This document shows positions 1 to 7,740 of a stretch of DNA of 8,306 nt, one piece after another. The position numbers and the translations under genes were made by a program. The stretch comes from an uncultured Clostridia bacterium (GTDB lineage: Bacteria; Bacillota; Clostridia; Christensenellales; Aristaeellaceae). The notes below the pieces were generated by a model. It did no database searches. It was not told where the DNA came from and was given only the letters and a program-made list of their open reading frames with translations. The stretch's first letter is position 1; each line of letters opens with the position of its first letter. The DNA lies in NCBI GenBank assembly GCA_934621505.1, contig CAKTUU010000054.1:1-8306 (forward strand). The letters are read 5' to 3'.

Positions 1-1379
1 TCATAGCGAATCTTGCCGTCCGCAATATCGTAAAAACGGTTGATCAGGTTGGTAATGGTGGTTTTGCCCGCGCCGGTAGCGCCTACAAAGGCAATCTTCT
101 GCCCTGGCTTGGCGTACAGGGAAATGTGGTGCAGCACGATCTTTTCCGGCGTGTAGCCAAAATCCACATCGTCCAGCACAATATCACCCTTTAATTCGGT
201 ATAGGTGGTGGTGCCGTCCCCATGGGGATGCTTCCACGCCCACAAGCCGGTGCGATGGTCGCTTTCCTCCAGCTTGCCGTCCGCACCCCTCTGGGCGTTT
301 ACCAGCGTCACATAGCCATCGTCCGTTTCGCTGGCTTCATCCATCAGCTGAAAGATGCGCTCCGCGCCCGCCAGAGCCATAATGACGGAGGCCAGCTGCT
401 GGCTTACCTGGGAAATGGGCATGACAAAGCTGCGGGACAGGGTCAGGAAGGAGGCGATCATACCCAGCGTAACCGTTCCCCCAACGCCGGACAGGCTGAT
501 GTTGGTAACGCCGCCAAGGCTCAGCGCCGCGCCGATAACCGCCAGCAGCACATACAGAATATGGCCCATGTTGTTGCTGATGGGACCCAGCACATTGGCA
601 AACCGGTTGGCCTCCGTGGCGTTTTCGCACAGGTCGGCGCTGCGGCGGTCAAATTCCTCAATGGCCTTGTCCTCGTGGCAGAATACCTTTACCACCTTCT
701 GCCCGTTCATCATTTCCTCAATGTAGCCGTTCACGGAGGCAAGGGCCTTTTGCTGCTTCACAAAATAACTGCCGCTTTTGCCGGACACCTTGCCGGTTAC
801 CCACATAATCAGCACGGTGAACAGCACCACCGTCAGGGTCAGCCACAGACTTTGGGACAGCATGGCGATGAACACCGAAATGATGGAGATAATCGATGCG
901 AACACCTGCGGCAGCGCCTGAGCGATCATCTGGCGCAGGGTGTCGGTATCGTTGGTGTAATGGCTCATGATTTCGCCATGGCTGTGGGTATCAAAGTAAC
1001 GAATGGGCAGGGTCTGCATATGGGCGAACATATCGTCGCGCACGTTTTTCAAAACGCCCTGCGCCACCACCACCATCAGCCGGTTGTACAGGAAGCCGCA
1101 CACCAGACCCGCGCCGTAAATGCAGGCCATATAGGCCAGCTGGCGCAGCAGGCCGCTGAAATCCGGGTCAGCCTGACCAATCAGGGGGGTAATATAATCG
1201 TCCAACAGGGTTTTGATAAAGGTGGAGGCCAGCACGCTGGCAACCGAGTTTCCCAGAATGCACACCAGCACAAACAAAAGCCGCAGGCGATGACGGCCCA
1301 CATAGCCCATCAGCCGGGAAATGGTCGCCTTCAGGTTCTTGGGCTTCGCGCCGCCGCGGCCCCTAGGTCCACGCATCAT
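1..1379 (-). CDS. ABC exporter half-transporter, TM288-like subunit (partial, 3' end outside window)
   Basis: This is a membrane-spanning ABC exporter subunit with fused permease and ATPase domains. It starts at ATG 1379-1377 and stays open for 459 codons to the left edge, so most of the nucleotide-binding domain is missing. A basic N-terminal tail (about residues 1-30) precedes hydrophobic segments near 32-55, 80-98, 157-175 and 177-195. The exporter-type sequence IRYFDTHSHGEIMS lies near 126-139. The Walker A motif GATGAGKT is at 433-440, with an A-loop Tyr near 409. Between permease and ATPase domains there is an extra stretch of roughly 40 residues (about 355-395) containing WAWKHPHGDG, which I recall from clostridial homologues. 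The start overlaps the upstream gene's stop as ATGA, with AAAGGAAG upstream as ribosome binding site, so the two subunits are probably translationally coupled and form a heterodimer. From family knowledge it likely carries the intact catalytic site. The substrate is unknown; multidrug or toxic-compound export is inferred from the MarR neighbour. Confidence 0.93.
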   Translation of the reverse strand, partial: MMRGPRGRGGAKPKNLKATISRLMGYVGRHRLRLLFVLVCILGNSVASVLASTFIKTLLDDYITPLIGQADPDFSGLLRQLAYMACIYGAGLVCGFLYNRLMVVVAQGVLKNVRDDMFAHMQTLPIRYFDTHSHGEIMSHYTNDTDTLRQMIAQALPQVFASIISIISVFIAMLSQSLWLTLTVVLFTVLIMWVTGKVSGKSGSYFVKQQKALASVNGYIEEMMNGQKVVKVFCHEDKAIEEFDRRSADLCENATEANRFANVLGPISNNMGHILYVLLAVIGAALSLGGVTNISLSGVGGTVTLGMIASFLTLSRSFVMPISQVSQQLASVIMALAGAERIFQLMDEASETDDGYVTLVNAQRGADGKLEESDHRTGLWAWKHPHGDGTTTYTELKGDIVLDDVDFGYTPEKIVLHHISLYAKPGQKIAFVGATGAGKTTITNLINRFYDIADGKIRY

Positions 1380-3124
1380 TCCGCATCGCTTCCTTTCATC
1401 TGGGATTCATAGACCTCACGGTAAATGGCGTTGGTTTTCAGCAGCTGGTCATGGGTGCCCAGGCCCGCCACGCGGCCTTCGTCCAGCACAATGATCTGGT
1501 CGGCTTCCATCACGCTGCCCACCCGCTGGGCGATGATGATTTTGGTCATATCGCCCCTTTCTTCCTTCAGTGCTTTGCGAATCATCGCGTCGGTAGCGGT
1601 ATCCACGGCGCTGGTGGAGTCGTCCAGCACCAGCACCTTGGGCTTTTTCAGCAGGGCGCGCGCAATGCAAAGGCGCTGCTTCTGGCCGCCGGACACGTTG
1701 GTTCCGCCCTGCTCGATATAGGTATCGTATTTGTCAGGGAAACCCTGAATGAAGCTGTCCGCCTGAGCCAGCTCACAGGCATGCTTCATTTCCTCGTCGG
1801 TCGCGTGTTCGTTGCCCCAGCGAAGGTTGTCCTTGATGGTGCCGCTGAACAATTCGTTCTTTTGCAGCACAAAGGACACGGCGTTGCGCAGGGTGTCCAG
1901 GTCATAGCGGCGCACATCCACGCCGCCTACGCAGACGCTGCCCTCGGTTACGTCGTACAGGCGGGGAATCAGCTGCACCAGACTGGATTTGCTGGAGCCT
2001 GTGCCGCCCAGAATGCCAATGGTCTGGCCGCTTTGAATGTGCAGGTCGATGTGGTCCAGCACAGGCTTTTCCGAGCGGTTGTTATAGCGGAACACCACAT
2101 CGTTAAAATCGATAGAGCCGTCGGCAACGGTGGTGACCGCGTTGTCCGGCGTGGTGATGTCGCTGCTTTCGTCCAGCACCTCCACAATACGCTCGGCAGA
2201 GGCGCGGGAGATAACGATCATTACAAACACCATGCTGAGCATCATCAGGCTGGACAAAATCTGCATGGTATAGGTAAACAGGCTGGTCAGCTCGCCGGTG
2301 GACAGGCCCAGCGCCGCATCACCGCCACAGGCCACCACAGCCTTCGCGCCAAACCAGGACAGCAGCAGCATGCAGCCGTACACGCAAAACTGCATCAGGG
2401 GCATGTTAAAGGCCAAAATCCGCTCCGCTTTGCTGAAGTCCTGATAAATCTGGGTGGAAATCTGGTCAAACTTTTCCACCTCGTGCTCCTCCCGCACAAA
2501 GGCTTTTACCACCCGAATACCGCTTAAATTTTCCTGCACCACGTTATTCAGCCGGTCATACCGCCGGAAAACCCGCTCAAAAATGGGATGAGCGTTGGTT
2601 GCCACCAGGTACAGCCCCACGTCCAGAATGGGAATAAACACCGCAAAGATCAGCGACAGCTGGGCGTCGATGGAAATGGCCGCAATCAGCGAAAAAAGCA
2701 GCATAAAGGGAGAACGCACCGCCGTACGGATAATCATTTGGTAGGCGTTCTGCACGTTGCTGACGTCGGTGGTCAGACGGGTGACCAGGCCGCCGGTGGA
2801 AAACCGGTCGATATTGGCGAACGAAAAGGTTTGAATGTGGCGGTACATATCGCCCCGCAGGTTCTTGGCAAAGCCCGCGGACGCCACAGAGGCATACTTG
2901 CCGGACAAAACGCCAAACAGCAGCGACGCAAACGAGGCCAGCAGCAAAACCAGCCCCGCTTTCCAAATATAAGGCATATTGCCCGCGGAGATGCCCTGGT
3001 CGATCAGCTTGGCCATAATCAGCGGGATGACGCACTCCATCACCACCTCCAGCGATACAAACACCGGCGCTTTGATGGAAGCCGTTTTGTATTCGCGGAT
3101 GCTTTTCATCAATTTTTGAATCAT
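1376..3124 (-). CDS. ABC exporter half-transporter, TM287-like subunit with degenerate ATPase site
   Basis: This is a complete 582-residue ABC exporter half-transporter. Hydrophobic segments lie near residues 19-41, 56-74, 135-155, 157-176, 245-262 and 281-306, followed by an ATPase domain from about 337. Visible motifs are Walker A GGTGSSKSS (373-381), Q-loop Gln421, signature VSGGQ (477-481), Walker B VLVLD (497-501) and D-loop SAVD. The residue after Walker B is Asp502 rather than Glu, and the switch position is Gln533 (IAQR) rather than His. Both are typical of the degenerate partner in heterodimeric exporters such as TM287/TM288. I chose ATG 3124: GGAG lies six bases upstream, directly after the marR TGA. 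A 44-codon upstream extension in the same frame overlaps marR and is not supported. It is the second gene of the marR operon and overlaps the next subunit by four bases. The substrate cannot be told from sequence. Confidence 0.95.
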   Translation of the reverse strand: MIQKLMKSIREYKTASIKAPVFVSLEVVMECVIPLIMAKLIDQGISAGNMPYIWKAGLVLLLASFASLLFGVLSGKYASVASAGFAKNLRGDMYRHIQTFSFANIDRFSTGGLVTRLTTDVSNVQNAYQMIIRTAVRSPFMLLFSLIAAISIDAQLSLIFAVFIPILDVGLYLVATNAHPIFERVFRRYDRLNNVVQENLSGIRVVKAFVREEHEVEKFDQISTQIYQDFSKAERILAFNMPLMQFCVYGCMLLLSWFGAKAVVACGGDAALGLSTGELTSLFTYTMQILSSLMMLSMVFVMIVISRASAERIVEVLDESSDITTPDNAVTTVADGSIDFNDVVFRYNNRSEKPVLDHIDLHIQSGQTIGILGGTGSSKSSLVQLIPRLYDVTEGSVCVGGVDVRRYDLDTLRNAVSFVLQKNELFSGTIKDNLRWGNEHATDEEMKHACELAQADSFIQGFPDKYDTYIEQGGTNVSGGQKQRLCIARALLKKPKVLVLDDSTSAVDTATDAMIRKALKEERGDMTKIIIAQRVGSVMEADQIIVLDEGRVAGLGTHDQLLKTNAIYREVYESQMKGSDAE

Positions 3125-3134
3125 ACTGTACTCC

Positions 3135-3569
3135 TCACTCCTCAATATTTTGGCGAACCCGGTCCAGAAAGGCGTAAAGCTGCCGCTCCTCATCTGGCGT
3201 AAAGCCCCGCAGCAGCCTGGCGTCCATGGCTTTTCCGCGCTGGCACATGGTTTCATTCATCTGGCGGGATTGATCCGTCAGCACCAGTTTTTTCAGCCGG
3301 GCGTCATGGGGCACGCTTTCCCGGCAAATCAGGCCGTTTTGCTCCATCAGGCCCAAAACCCGGGACGCGGTGGAACGGGTAATGCCAAATTCCTCCTCCA
3401 GGTCCTTCTGATAAATTTCCCGATCCTGATGCTCGCTTAAAAAGCGCAGAATGCGGCCGTTATTGCCGCTGACCACCAGGCTTTCGGCCGGGCTGGTTTC
3501 CCGGTGAATCTGACGCATAATCAGGTTATCCAACCGGCGAATTTCCTTGCCCAGTTTACGATGCTGCAT
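3135..3569 (-). CDS. MarR-family transcriptional regulator
   Basis: This 144-residue protein has the usual MarR length and layout. N-terminal helices (about 1-45) would serve dimerisation. A winged helix-turn-helix follows: the helix-turn-helix, with recognition-helix sequence ITRSTASRVLGLMEQNGL, spans about 53-81, and the wing, with the family pattern HDARLKKLVLT, about 88-98. C-terminal helices (about 105-144) complete the dimer interface. It would bind DNA as a dimer and respond to a small ligand; the ligand is unknown. The start at ATG 3569 has AAAGGGAGGG just upstream. The stop is ten bases before the first ABC gene, and that gene's ribosome binding site abuts the TGA. A near-consensus promoter and an overlapping palindrome lie directly upstream, so autorepression of the regulator-exporter operon is the natural inference. 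Repressor rather than activator is inferred only from operator position. Confidence 0.93.
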   Translation of the reverse strand: MQHRKLGKEIRRLDNLIMRQIHRETSPAESLVVSGNNGRILRFLSEHQDREIYQKDLEEEFGITRSTASRVLGLMEQNGLICRESVPHDARLKKLVLTDQSRQMNETMCQRGKAMDARLLRGFTPDEERQLYAFLDRVRQNIEE

Positions 3570-3586
3570 GCTTTCCCTCCCTTTAT

Positions 3587-3619
3587 ATGTTTAATATGCA
3601 ACTGTTGTACATCGAACAT
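3587..3619. promoter_or_regulatory. Probable MarR operator: 33-bp imperfect palindrome
   Basis: Two 16-base arms are arranged symmetrically around T3603. Twelve of 16 positions match, and all four mismatches are transitions. Outer blocks ATGTT/AACAT and inner blocks CAAC/GTTG are perfect. One arm overlaps the marR -10 box by two bases and the rest covers the predicted transcription start and early leader, a position that would block polymerase. That the MarR protein encoded next door binds here is inference. Confidence 0.7.
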
Positions 3620-3645
3620 TATAGGGCCTTTTTTTCAATTGTCAA
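3618..3645 (-). promoter_or_regulatory. Sigma-A promoter of the marR-ABC operon
   Basis: On the minus strand a perfect -35 box TTGACA (3645-3640) and a perfect -10 box TATAAT (3623-3618) are separated by 16 bases. The predicted start is near 3611, about 42 bases before the marR ATG. Upstream of the -35 lies an A/T-rich stretch (3652-3680) that could act as an UP-like element. The promoter sits in the short gap after the rluA stop, so the operon has its own transcription signal. No convincing terminator separates it from rluA. Confidence 0.88.
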
Positions 3646-3677
3646 TAGCCGTTTTCATCAGAAAATGGAAAAAATTT

Positions 3678-4556
3678 TTAGTCCAGCAGCGCGCGAAGCT
3701 CAGGCGGCATGGAGCTTTCATATTCCAACCACCGGCCGGTCAGCGGGTGACGAATTTTCACATGGGCGCTGTGCAGGGCAAAGCGTCTGGGCAGCGCTTC
3801 CAGCTCGGTTCCGTACAAAAAATCACCGGCCACCGGACAGCCCATGGCCTGCATATGCACCCGAATCTGATGGGTGCGGCCTGTATCCAGCCGAAGGCGT
3901 ACCAGGCTTCGCCTCTCCCCCGCCTTCAGCACCCGGTAAAAGGTGCGGGCGGGCTTTCCATCCGCCCGCACCTCCCGGCGAATGCTGGCGGAATCCACCT
4001 TGCCCATGGGCAGGTCAATCACCCCCTGTAATTGGGGCGGGCAGCCCTCCACCACCGCCAGATATTCCCGAATAAAATCATCCGTGTGCAGCGCCTGTTG
4101 GGCCAAATGCTGCGCGTGGGCGTTCAGCGCCACCAGCATCAGCCCGCTGGTGCCCTTATCCAGCCGGTTAACGGGCCGGTACACAAATTCCCCCGGGCAG
4201 CCCAAATGATGATAGACCGCGTTTTCCAGCGTTGGCGCGGACTGACGGCAGCTGGACGCGCTGGGCAGCGGAGCGAGCTTATCCACAATCATCAGGGACT
4301 CATCCTGATAGCATACCGTAAGGGGCAGGTCCCAATCCTGGGGCTGCACATTGCGCACCTCCGGTACAAACAGGCACAGCGTTTGCCCTTCATGGACCAG
4401 CTGGTCCGCCCGCACGCTTTCCCCATCCAGGGTGATGCTGCCTTCAAATTTGGCCCGCTTCAGCTGGCCGTTGGACATGCCCAGTCCCTGAAGCGCGGCC
4501 TGCCGCACCCGCTTTCCCTCAAACGCCCGCGAAATCTCCCAGCGATATTCCGGCAT
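3678..4556 (-). CDS. RluA-family pseudouridine synthase
   Basis: This 292-residue protein would convert specific uridines to pseudouridine in rRNA or tRNA. An S4-like RNA-binding segment spans roughly residues 15-63. The catalytic domain starts near 80 and carries the RluA signature NRLDKGTSGLML (130-141), with Asp133 as the expected nucleophile. Later conserved blocks are REYLAVVEG (163-171) and LDTGRTHQIRVHM (223-235), a hallmark of the family. NRLD in place of the more common HRLD occurs in clostridial members and is not a defect. The start ATG 4556 has AAAGGAG seven bases upstream, directly following the gatB TGA. The 13-base gap suggests cotranscription with gatCAB. The target nucleotide (RluA, RluC, RluD or TruC-type) cannot be assigned from sequence alone, so no symbol is given. 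Confidence 0.93.
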   Translation of the reverse strand: MPEYRWEISRAFEGKRVRQAALQGLGMSNGQLKRAKFEGSITLDGESVRADQLVHEGQTLCLFVPEVRNVQPQDWDLPLTVCYQDESLMIVDKLAPLPSASSCRQSAPTLENAVYHHLGCPGEFVYRPVNRLDKGTSGLMLVALNAHAQHLAQQALHTDDFIREYLAVVEGCPPQLQGVIDLPMGKVDSASIRREVRADGKPARTFYRVLKAGERRSLVRLRLDTGRTHQIRVHMQAMGCPVAGDFLYGTELEALPRRFALHSAHVKIRHPLTGRWLEYESSMPPELRALLD

Positions 4557-4569
4557 GGCTTTTCTCCTT

Positions 4570-6006
4570 TCAAAGGAACTGAATCAGACAGGAGGCCAGC
4601 TTTTCCGGGTCTGCCCGGCCCTGGGTTTGCGCCATGCCCCTGCCCACCAGCGCCTGCAGCACGGCGGTTTTGCCCTTGCGGTAGGCATCCGCCAGCTGGG
4701 GATTCTGAGCGATGATCTGCTCCGCCAGCCTGCTAAGCGTTTGTTCATCCGTCAGCAAAAACAGGTTGTGTTCACGGGCGTAGGCCTCCGGGTCCGTATC
4801 CTGCTGAAAAAGAGCCGACAGCATTTTTTTGCCGGTGGTGCTGTTGATTCGTCCCTGCTGCATTAAATTACTGAGGGTCGCCAGATGCCCGGGAGCAATG
4901 GGCAGACAGCTTGCGTCCCGGTCCCCGGTATGGACCGCATCCCGCAGGGTGAGCTGGGCGAACACCTCTCCCAAAATCAAATTGGCCAATGCCACAGGGC
5001 TGACAGCGGTTTGAGCCGCCTGCTCATAGTAATCCGCCAGCCACTTTTCTGCGGTCAGCTGACCCGCCGCGTAGGCTGTCAGTCCGTAGCGGCTTTGAAA
5101 GACCCGGCTGCGCTCATCCGGCAGCACGGGCAGCTGGCTCCGCCAGGTTTCCATCTCTTGCGGGGTTACGATCACATCCCGCAAATCAGGCTCGGGAAAA
5201 TAGCGGTAATCGGCGCTATCCTCCTTGCGGCGCATTCCATAGGTCTGGCCGGTTTTCTGGTCATAACGCCGGGTTTCCTGATAAACTGGTTCACCCGCCT
5301 CCAGCAGGGCCTCCTGCCGTCTGGCTTCCGCCAGAATGGCTTTTTCCACGCTTTGGAAGCTGTTCAGGTTCTTCATTTCCGTGCGCACCCCAAGAGGAGC
5401 GCCGGGCAGGCGAAGGCTCAGGTTTACATCGCACCGCAGGCTGCCCTCATTCATGCGGCAGTCGCTGATCCCGGCGGTCACCAGAATCGCCCGCAGCTTC
5501 TTTAAGTAGGCCGCGGCTTCCTTCGCGGTGCGAATATCCGGCTCGGTCACAATCTCAATCAGGGGCACGCCGCAGCGGTTCATATCCAGAGTGGTCACGC
5601 CGTTCTGGTGGGTCAGCTTTCCAGCGTCCTCCTCCATGTGAATACGGGTTATGCCAATGATTTTGGTCTTTCCGTCCACCTCGATCTCTACCCCGCCCCC
5701 GGTACACAGCGGATGGTAGAATTGGGTAATCTGGTAGGCCTTGGGCAAATCGGGGTAAAAATAGTTTTTGCGGTCAAACCGGCTGACGGGCTGTACCGTA
5801 CAGCCCAGCGCAAGCCCCGCCTTTGCCGCCAAAACCCGCGCCTGATCGTTAAACACCGGCAGCGCGCCGGGCAGGCCCATGCACACCGGGCACACGAGGG
5901 TATTAGGCTCCACCCCGTACACATTGGCGCAGGCGCAAAAGGCCTTGGTTTTGGTTTTCAATTCCACATGGGTTTCCAGGCCAATGACCATCTCGTACTT
6001 ACTCAC
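4570..6006 (-). CDS. gatB: Aspartyl/glutamyl-tRNA amidotransferase subunit B
   Basis: GatB binds misacylated Glu-tRNA(Gln) or Asp-tRNA(Asn) and phosphorylates the side-chain carboxylate so that ammonia from GatA can amidate it. The 478-residue product has the family's usual length. It opens with the GatB_N signature VIGLETHVELKTKTKAF (7-23). Zinc-binding cysteines appear as CxC (24, 26) and CxxC (39, 42). The C-terminal third, from about residue 330, matches the helical GatB/YqeY tRNA-binding domain and includes GRINSTTGKKML. I chose GTG 6006 because AGGAGG lies nine bases upstream; an ATG at 6030 precedes that site and gives an atypical extension. The start overlaps the gatA stop by eight bases (GTGAGTAA), so coupling is likely. 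rluA follows after 13 bases. Confidence 0.96.
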   Translation of the reverse strand: MSKYEMVIGLETHVELKTKTKAFCACANVYGVEPNTLVCPVCMGLPGALPVFNDQARVLAAKAGLALGCTVQPVSRFDRKNYFYPDLPKAYQITQFYHPLCTGGGVEIEVDGKTKIIGITRIHMEEDAGKLTHQNGVTTLDMNRCGVPLIEIVTEPDIRTAKEAAAYLKKLRAILVTAGISDCRMNEGSLRCDVNLSLRLPGAPLGVRTEMKNLNSFQSVEKAILAEARRQEALLEAGEPVYQETRRYDQKTGQTYGMRRKEDSADYRYFPEPDLRDVIVTPQEMETWRSQLPVLPDERSRVFQSRYGLTAYAAGQLTAEKWLADYYEQAAQTAVSPVALANLILGEVFAQLTLRDAVHTGDRDASCLPIAPGHLATLSNLMQQGRINSTTGKKMLSALFQQDTDPEAYAREHNLFLLTDEQTLSRLAEQIIAQNPQLADAYRKGKTAVLQALVGRGMAQTQGRADPEKLASCLIQFL

Positions 6007-7420
6007 GCCGCTTCGCCTCCTGATACCCATCCGCCAGCGCCAGCAGTCTGGGCAGACTCAACCGTCCGCCGGTCAGCTGCAAGCCAATCGGCATTTCCTC
6101 GTTATCTGTACCACACGGGAGGGACAGCGCCGGCAGCCCCGCCAAATTGGCGGGCACGGTGTACAAATCCCCCAAATACAGCTGCTCCGGATCTTTTCTC
6201 TGTCCCAAAGGATAGGCCACCGTTGGCGCTGTGGGCGTCAGCAGGGCATCAAAGCCCGGCAGGTCCATCTGCTGACGCAGTTGTTCCCGCACCTGCATGG
6301 CTTTCAGGTAATACCGCTGCTGGTAACCGCTGGACAGGGCGAAGGTTCCCATCAGCAGCCGTCGCTTTACTTCCGGACCAAAGCCCTGCCGCCGGGTTTG
6401 GACATACATTTCCTCCAAGGTCTGACAGTCCGGGGCACGGTAGCCATAGCGCACCCCATCGTAGCGTGCCAGATTGCTGGAGGCTTCCGCGCTGGACAGC
6501 ACATAATAAGCGCTAAGGGCATGGCGCAGCATGGGAATGGAAACCTGTTCAACAGAGGCTCCCAACCGGACAAACGTGTCTGCCGCGCGTTCCACAGCCT
6601 GACGCACCTGCGCATCCAGGCCGGGTTGAAAGCATTCCTCCGGCAGGGCCAGCCGGACCCGGGCAAAATCCACCGGCGGCAGCGGCCAGCAGGGCTGCGC
6701 CAATGCAGGGTCCGTGGTCATGTCATGCTCGTCCTGGCCGCACAGCACGTTCATCAGCAGCGCCGCGTCCCCGGCTGTTTGGGCGATGATCCCCACCTGA
6801 TCCATCGAACTGGCAAACGCCACCAATCCATAGCGGCTGACAGCGCCATAGGCGGGTTTGGCCCCCACCACGCCGCAAAAGGCCGCCGGCTGGCGCACGC
6901 TTCCGCCCGTATCGCTGCCCAGCGCCCAGGGAACCATACCGGCGGCCACCGCCGCCGCCGCGCCGCCGGACGACCCGCCGGGTACACGGGCTTCATTTAC
7001 CGGGTTTCGGCTAGGGCCAAAGGCGCTGTTTTCCGTGCTGCCGCCCATGGCAAACTCATCCATATTCAGGCGGCCCAGAATGGGCATACCGGCCTGGCGC
7101 AAACGGGCAATGACCGTCGCATCATAGGGCGATACAAAATTTTGCAGCATTTTACTGGCGCAGGAGCAAACATGGCCCCTCATGACCAGATTATCCTTTA
7201 CGGCCACCGGAACGCCGTCCAGGGGGGACAGCGTTTTGCCCTGTGCGCGGCGCGCGTCGCTTTGAGCGGCTGCTTCCAGAGTCTCCTTTTCATACACCTC
7301 CAAAAACGCATGAATGCGGCCATCCCTTTGACGAATGGTTTGCAGGCAGTCCTGCACAATCTGTACAGAGGTGGTTTGCCCTCTTTCCAACTGAAGAATC
7401 AGCCGACTGGCAGTTTGCAT
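5999..7420 (-). CDS. gatA: Aspartyl/glutamyl-tRNA amidotransferase subunit A (glutaminase)
   Basis: GatA hydrolyses glutamine and supplies ammonia to GatB in the GatCAB complex. The 473-residue product is an amidase-signature enzyme. With the start at 7420, the Ser-cisSer-Lys triad falls at Lys75 (VAVKDN), Ser150 (VPGGSSGG) and Ser174 (GSDTGGSVRQPA). The spacing between the three matches Staphylococcus aureus GatA as I recall it. DEFAMGGSTENSAFGPSRNP is also typical. Two starts are possible. ATG 7438 overlaps the gatC stop as ATGA but has only a weak AGG two bases upstream. ATG 7420 has GGGAGG at an ideal eight bases, so I prefer it; the alternative adds six residues. The gene overlaps gatB by eight bases at its 3' end. 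No catalytic residue is missing. Confidence 0.96.
   Translation of the reverse strand: MQTASRLILQLERGQTTSVQIVQDCLQTIRQRDGRIHAFLEVYEKETLEAAAQSDARRAQGKTLSPLDGVPVAVKDNLVMRGHVCSCASKMLQNFVSPYDATVIARLRQAGMPILGRLNMDEFAMGGSTENSAFGPSRNPVNEARVPGGSSGGAAAAVAAGMVPWALGSDTGGSVRQPAAFCGVVGAKPAYGAVSRYGLVAFASSMDQVGIIAQTAGDAALLMNVLCGQDEHDMTTDPALAQPCWPLPPVDFARVRLALPEECFQPGLDAQVRQAVERAADTFVRLGASVEQVSIPMLRHALSAYYVLSSAEASSNLARYDGVRYGYRAPDCQTLEEMYVQTRRQGFGPEVKRRLLMGTFALSSGYQQRYYLKAMQVREQLRQQMDLPGFDALLTPTAPTVAYPLGQRKDPEQLYLGDLYTVPANLAGLPALSLPCGTDNEEMPIGLQLTGGRLSLPRLLALADGYQEAKRRE
6016..6021 (-). promoter_or_regulatory. Ribosome binding site deciding the gatB GTG start
   Basis: AGGAGG on the minus strand lies nine bases before GTG 6006 and inside the end of gatA. 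It decides for the GTG over the ATG at 6030, which lies upstream of this site. Confidence 0.8.
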
Positions 7421-7428
7421 GGATACAG

Positions 7429-7434
7429 CCTCCC
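7429..7434 (-). promoter_or_regulatory. Ribosome binding site deciding the gatA start
   Basis: GGGAGG on the minus strand follows the gatC TGA without a gap and sits eight bases before ATG 7420. It lies downstream of the other candidate ATG (7438), so it can serve only the 7420 start. Confidence 0.75.
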
Positions 7435-7701
7435 TCATTCCTGGCTGAAGGCGCTGGGCACAGTAATCTGCCCATCAGGCCCAGCGTTTTGCATCGCCTG
7501 TTCCCGTGTAAGACCGGGAAACGGCACATCCTCCCGTGTGGCAAATGGCGGGTGAACAGGCTGCTCCTGCTGGCAGGCGGCAACCAAAGACAGATCATCC
7601 GCAAATTTCAGCATAACCGTCAAGTCCAGCAGGTTCTCCGGGTCCCCGGCCAGTTTGGCCAGGCGCGCCGTCCGCAAAAGCTGTTCTTTTGGCAAGTTCA
7701 C
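7435..7701 (-). CDS. gatC: Aspartyl/glutamyl-tRNA amidotransferase subunit C
   Basis: GatC is the small subunit that wraps around GatA and GatB and stabilises the amidotransferase. The 88-residue product is slightly shorter than the usual 95-100. The N-terminal helical part carries the family pattern RLAKLAGDPE...MLKFADDL (about residues 13-37). The C-terminal part shows REDVPFPGLTREQAMQNA (about 56-73), equivalent to the typical 'RED...REEAL.NAP' block. Translation starts at GTG 7701 with AAGGAG nine bases upstream. An ATG seven bases before the GTG is out of frame and too close to the ribosome binding site. It is the first gene of gatCAB and begins 39 bases after a strong terminator, with no clear promoter between. 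Confidence 0.93.
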   Translation of the reverse strand: MNLPKEQLLRTARLAKLAGDPENLLDLTVMLKFADDLSLVAACQQEQPVHPPFATREDVPFPGLTREQAMQNAGPDGQITVPSAFSQE

Positions 7702-7740
7702 AAACCATCGCTCCTTACTGCCAAGGCAAAGTTAGGTATC

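Noticed and set aside
1969..2033. Ser in place of Gly in Walker A (GGTGSSKSS) of the upstream ABC subunit
   Set aside because: This spelling is usual in this Firmicutes exporter group and is not evidence of decay.
222..2527. Long plus-strand open frames opposite the two ABC genes (222-1412 and 1451-2527)
   Set aside because: They are antisense to well-supported ABC exporter genes, show shadow-type composition and no domains.
3125..3256. 44-codon N-terminal extension of the upstream ABC subunit
   Set aside because: It overlaps the marR 3' end in another frame, has no family similarity, and the ATG at 3124 has a well-placed ribosome binding site.
3649..3668. Hairpin CCATTTTC/GAAAACGG (minus strand) after rluA, considered as a terminator
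   Set aside because: The stem is AT-rich with one mismatch, and no T-run follows it in the direction of rluA transcription, so it is not a credible intrinsic terminator.
4149..4169. NRLD instead of HRLD in the pseudouridine synthase signature, considered as a loss-of-function sign
   Set aside because: The catalytic Asp, the preceding Arg-Leu and the TSG are intact, and NRLD is common in clostridial members.
5879..7555. 558-codon open frame on the plus strand opposite gatA
   Set aside because: It lies antisense to a clear gatA with catalytic residues. Its His/Gln/Gly/Ala-rich composition is what the opposite strand of GC-rich coding DNA gives, and it has no recognisable domain.
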